Shown here in pieces: positions 13,334 through 13,732 of a DNA stretch of 13,732 nt. A model generated the notes under the pieces. That model was not told the origin of the DNA. It ran no database searches and worked only from the letters and a program-made list of their open reading frames with translations. Location of the stretch: positions 1 to 13,732 of the forward strand of contig JAHZNX010000024.1 of the NCBI GenBank assembly GCA_020028375.1, in the 5' to 3' direction. The translations under genes were made by a program, and so were the position numbers. Source of the stretch: Betaproteobacteria bacterium. GTDB lineage: Bacteria > Pseudomonadota > Gammaproteobacteria > Burkholderiales > SG8-41. The stretch's first letter is position 1; the number at the start of each line of letters is the position of its first letter.

Positions 13334-13732
13334 TCAGCGAAGTCCGGCGATATATTCGGCGAGCGCAGCGATCTCCCGGTCCGAGAGCTTCGCCGCCACG
13401 GCGCGCATCATGCGATTCGGATCGTTGGCGCGCTCGCCCACGCGAAACGCCCGCAGCTGGGCGGCAGTGTATTCCGCGAACTGCCCGGCCAGCAGCGGAA
13501 ACTGGGCCGGGATGCCGCTGCCGTTCGGCCCGTGACAGGCGGTGCAGGCCGCCACGTTCTTCGCCGCGATGCCGCCGCGATAGATCAGCTGTCCGAGCCG
13601 GGCGAGCTCCGGGTCGCGCGCCGCGCGGGGCTTGCGTTTCTGGGCTTCGAAATAGACCGCAAGGTTGCGCAGCTCGCCGGCTGAGAGATTCTCGACCATC
13701 CCCCCCATGACCGCATTGGGCCGCTCGGGGGG
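13334..13732 (-). CDS. c-type cytochrome of the cytochrome c4 type, 3' part only
   Basis: The reading frame continues past the right window edge, so the first part of the protein is missing. The visible 133 codons, including the stop, begin PPERPNAVMGGMVENLS. They contain one haem-attachment motif CTACH (13532-13546 on the minus strand), then GSGIPAQFPLLAGQ, and a methionine-rich segment NRMMRAVAAKLSDREIAALAEYIAGL that would supply the axial ligand. The segment before the CTACH (MGGMVENLSAGELRNLAVYFEAQ) has the same shape as the C-terminal part and looks like the end of a first haem domain. The complete protein is therefore probably a diheme, periplasmic electron carrier such as cytochrome c4, which donates electrons to terminal oxidases. 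A true start inside the window, at the ATG at 13708, would leave no signal peptide and is unlikely. The gene converges on hemL with 24 bases between them. Confidence 0.85.
   Translation of the reverse strand, partial: PPERPNAVMGGMVENLSAGELRNLAVYFEAQKRKPRAARDPELARLGQLIYRGGIAAKNVAACTACHGPNGSGIPAQFPLLAGQFAEYTAAQLRAFRVGERANDPNRMMRAVAAKLSDREIAALAEYIAGLR

Overview
The window is about 13.7 kb of GC-rich, tightly packed chromosome from a Gram-negative bacterium. The evidence is the gene content: an LPS-transport barrel (LptD), the periplasmic chaperone SurA, ubiquinone synthesis, the AmgK/MurU cell-wall salvage route and C5-pathway tetrapyrrole synthesis. The amgK-murU block divergent from lptD-surA-pdxA-rsmA, together with a rubredoxin gene divergent from thiD-thiE-hemL, fits a betaproteobacterium best. 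That is inferred from protein signatures and gene order; I cannot name a genus.

Layout. (1) Positions 14-4233, minus strand: amgK, murU, pepP and ubiH, read right to left and nearly contiguous. AmgK and MurU turn recycled N-acetylmuramic acid into UDP-MurNAc. PepP is a proline aminopeptidase and UbiH a ubiquinone hydroxylase. (2) Positions 4234-4294: a short divergent promoter region. (3) Positions 4295-9840, plus strand: lptD, surA, pdxA and rsmA with overlapping or nearly overlapping ends. They cover outer-membrane LPS assembly, folding of outer-membrane proteins (including LptD), pyridoxal phosphate synthesis and 16S rRNA dimethylation. (4) Positions 9864-10440, minus strand: a rubredoxin gene followed one base later by gloA. 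(5) Positions 10441-10526: a second divergent promoter region, AT-rich compared with its surroundings. (6) Positions 10527-13309, plus strand: thiD, thiE and hemL, for thiamine and haem-precursor synthesis. HemL uses the cofactor that the PdxA pathway supplies. (7) Positions 13334-13732, minus strand: the 3' part of a c-type cytochrome gene of the cytochrome c4 type, cut by the window edge.

No gene-free stretch exceeds 90 bases. I see no tRNA, rRNA, CRISPR array, insertion sequence, phage gene, attachment site or replication origin. This is ordinary housekeeping chromosome, and I find no evidence of an undescribed system. The points worth checking are small: an LptD with only two mature cysteines, a perfect -10 box almost touching the pepP start, a ThiD glycine tail that also forms repeated Shine-Dalgarno sequences for thiE, two opposed -10 boxes forming a palindrome between rubA and thiD, a probable TTG start for amgK, and an N-terminal extension on PdxA.
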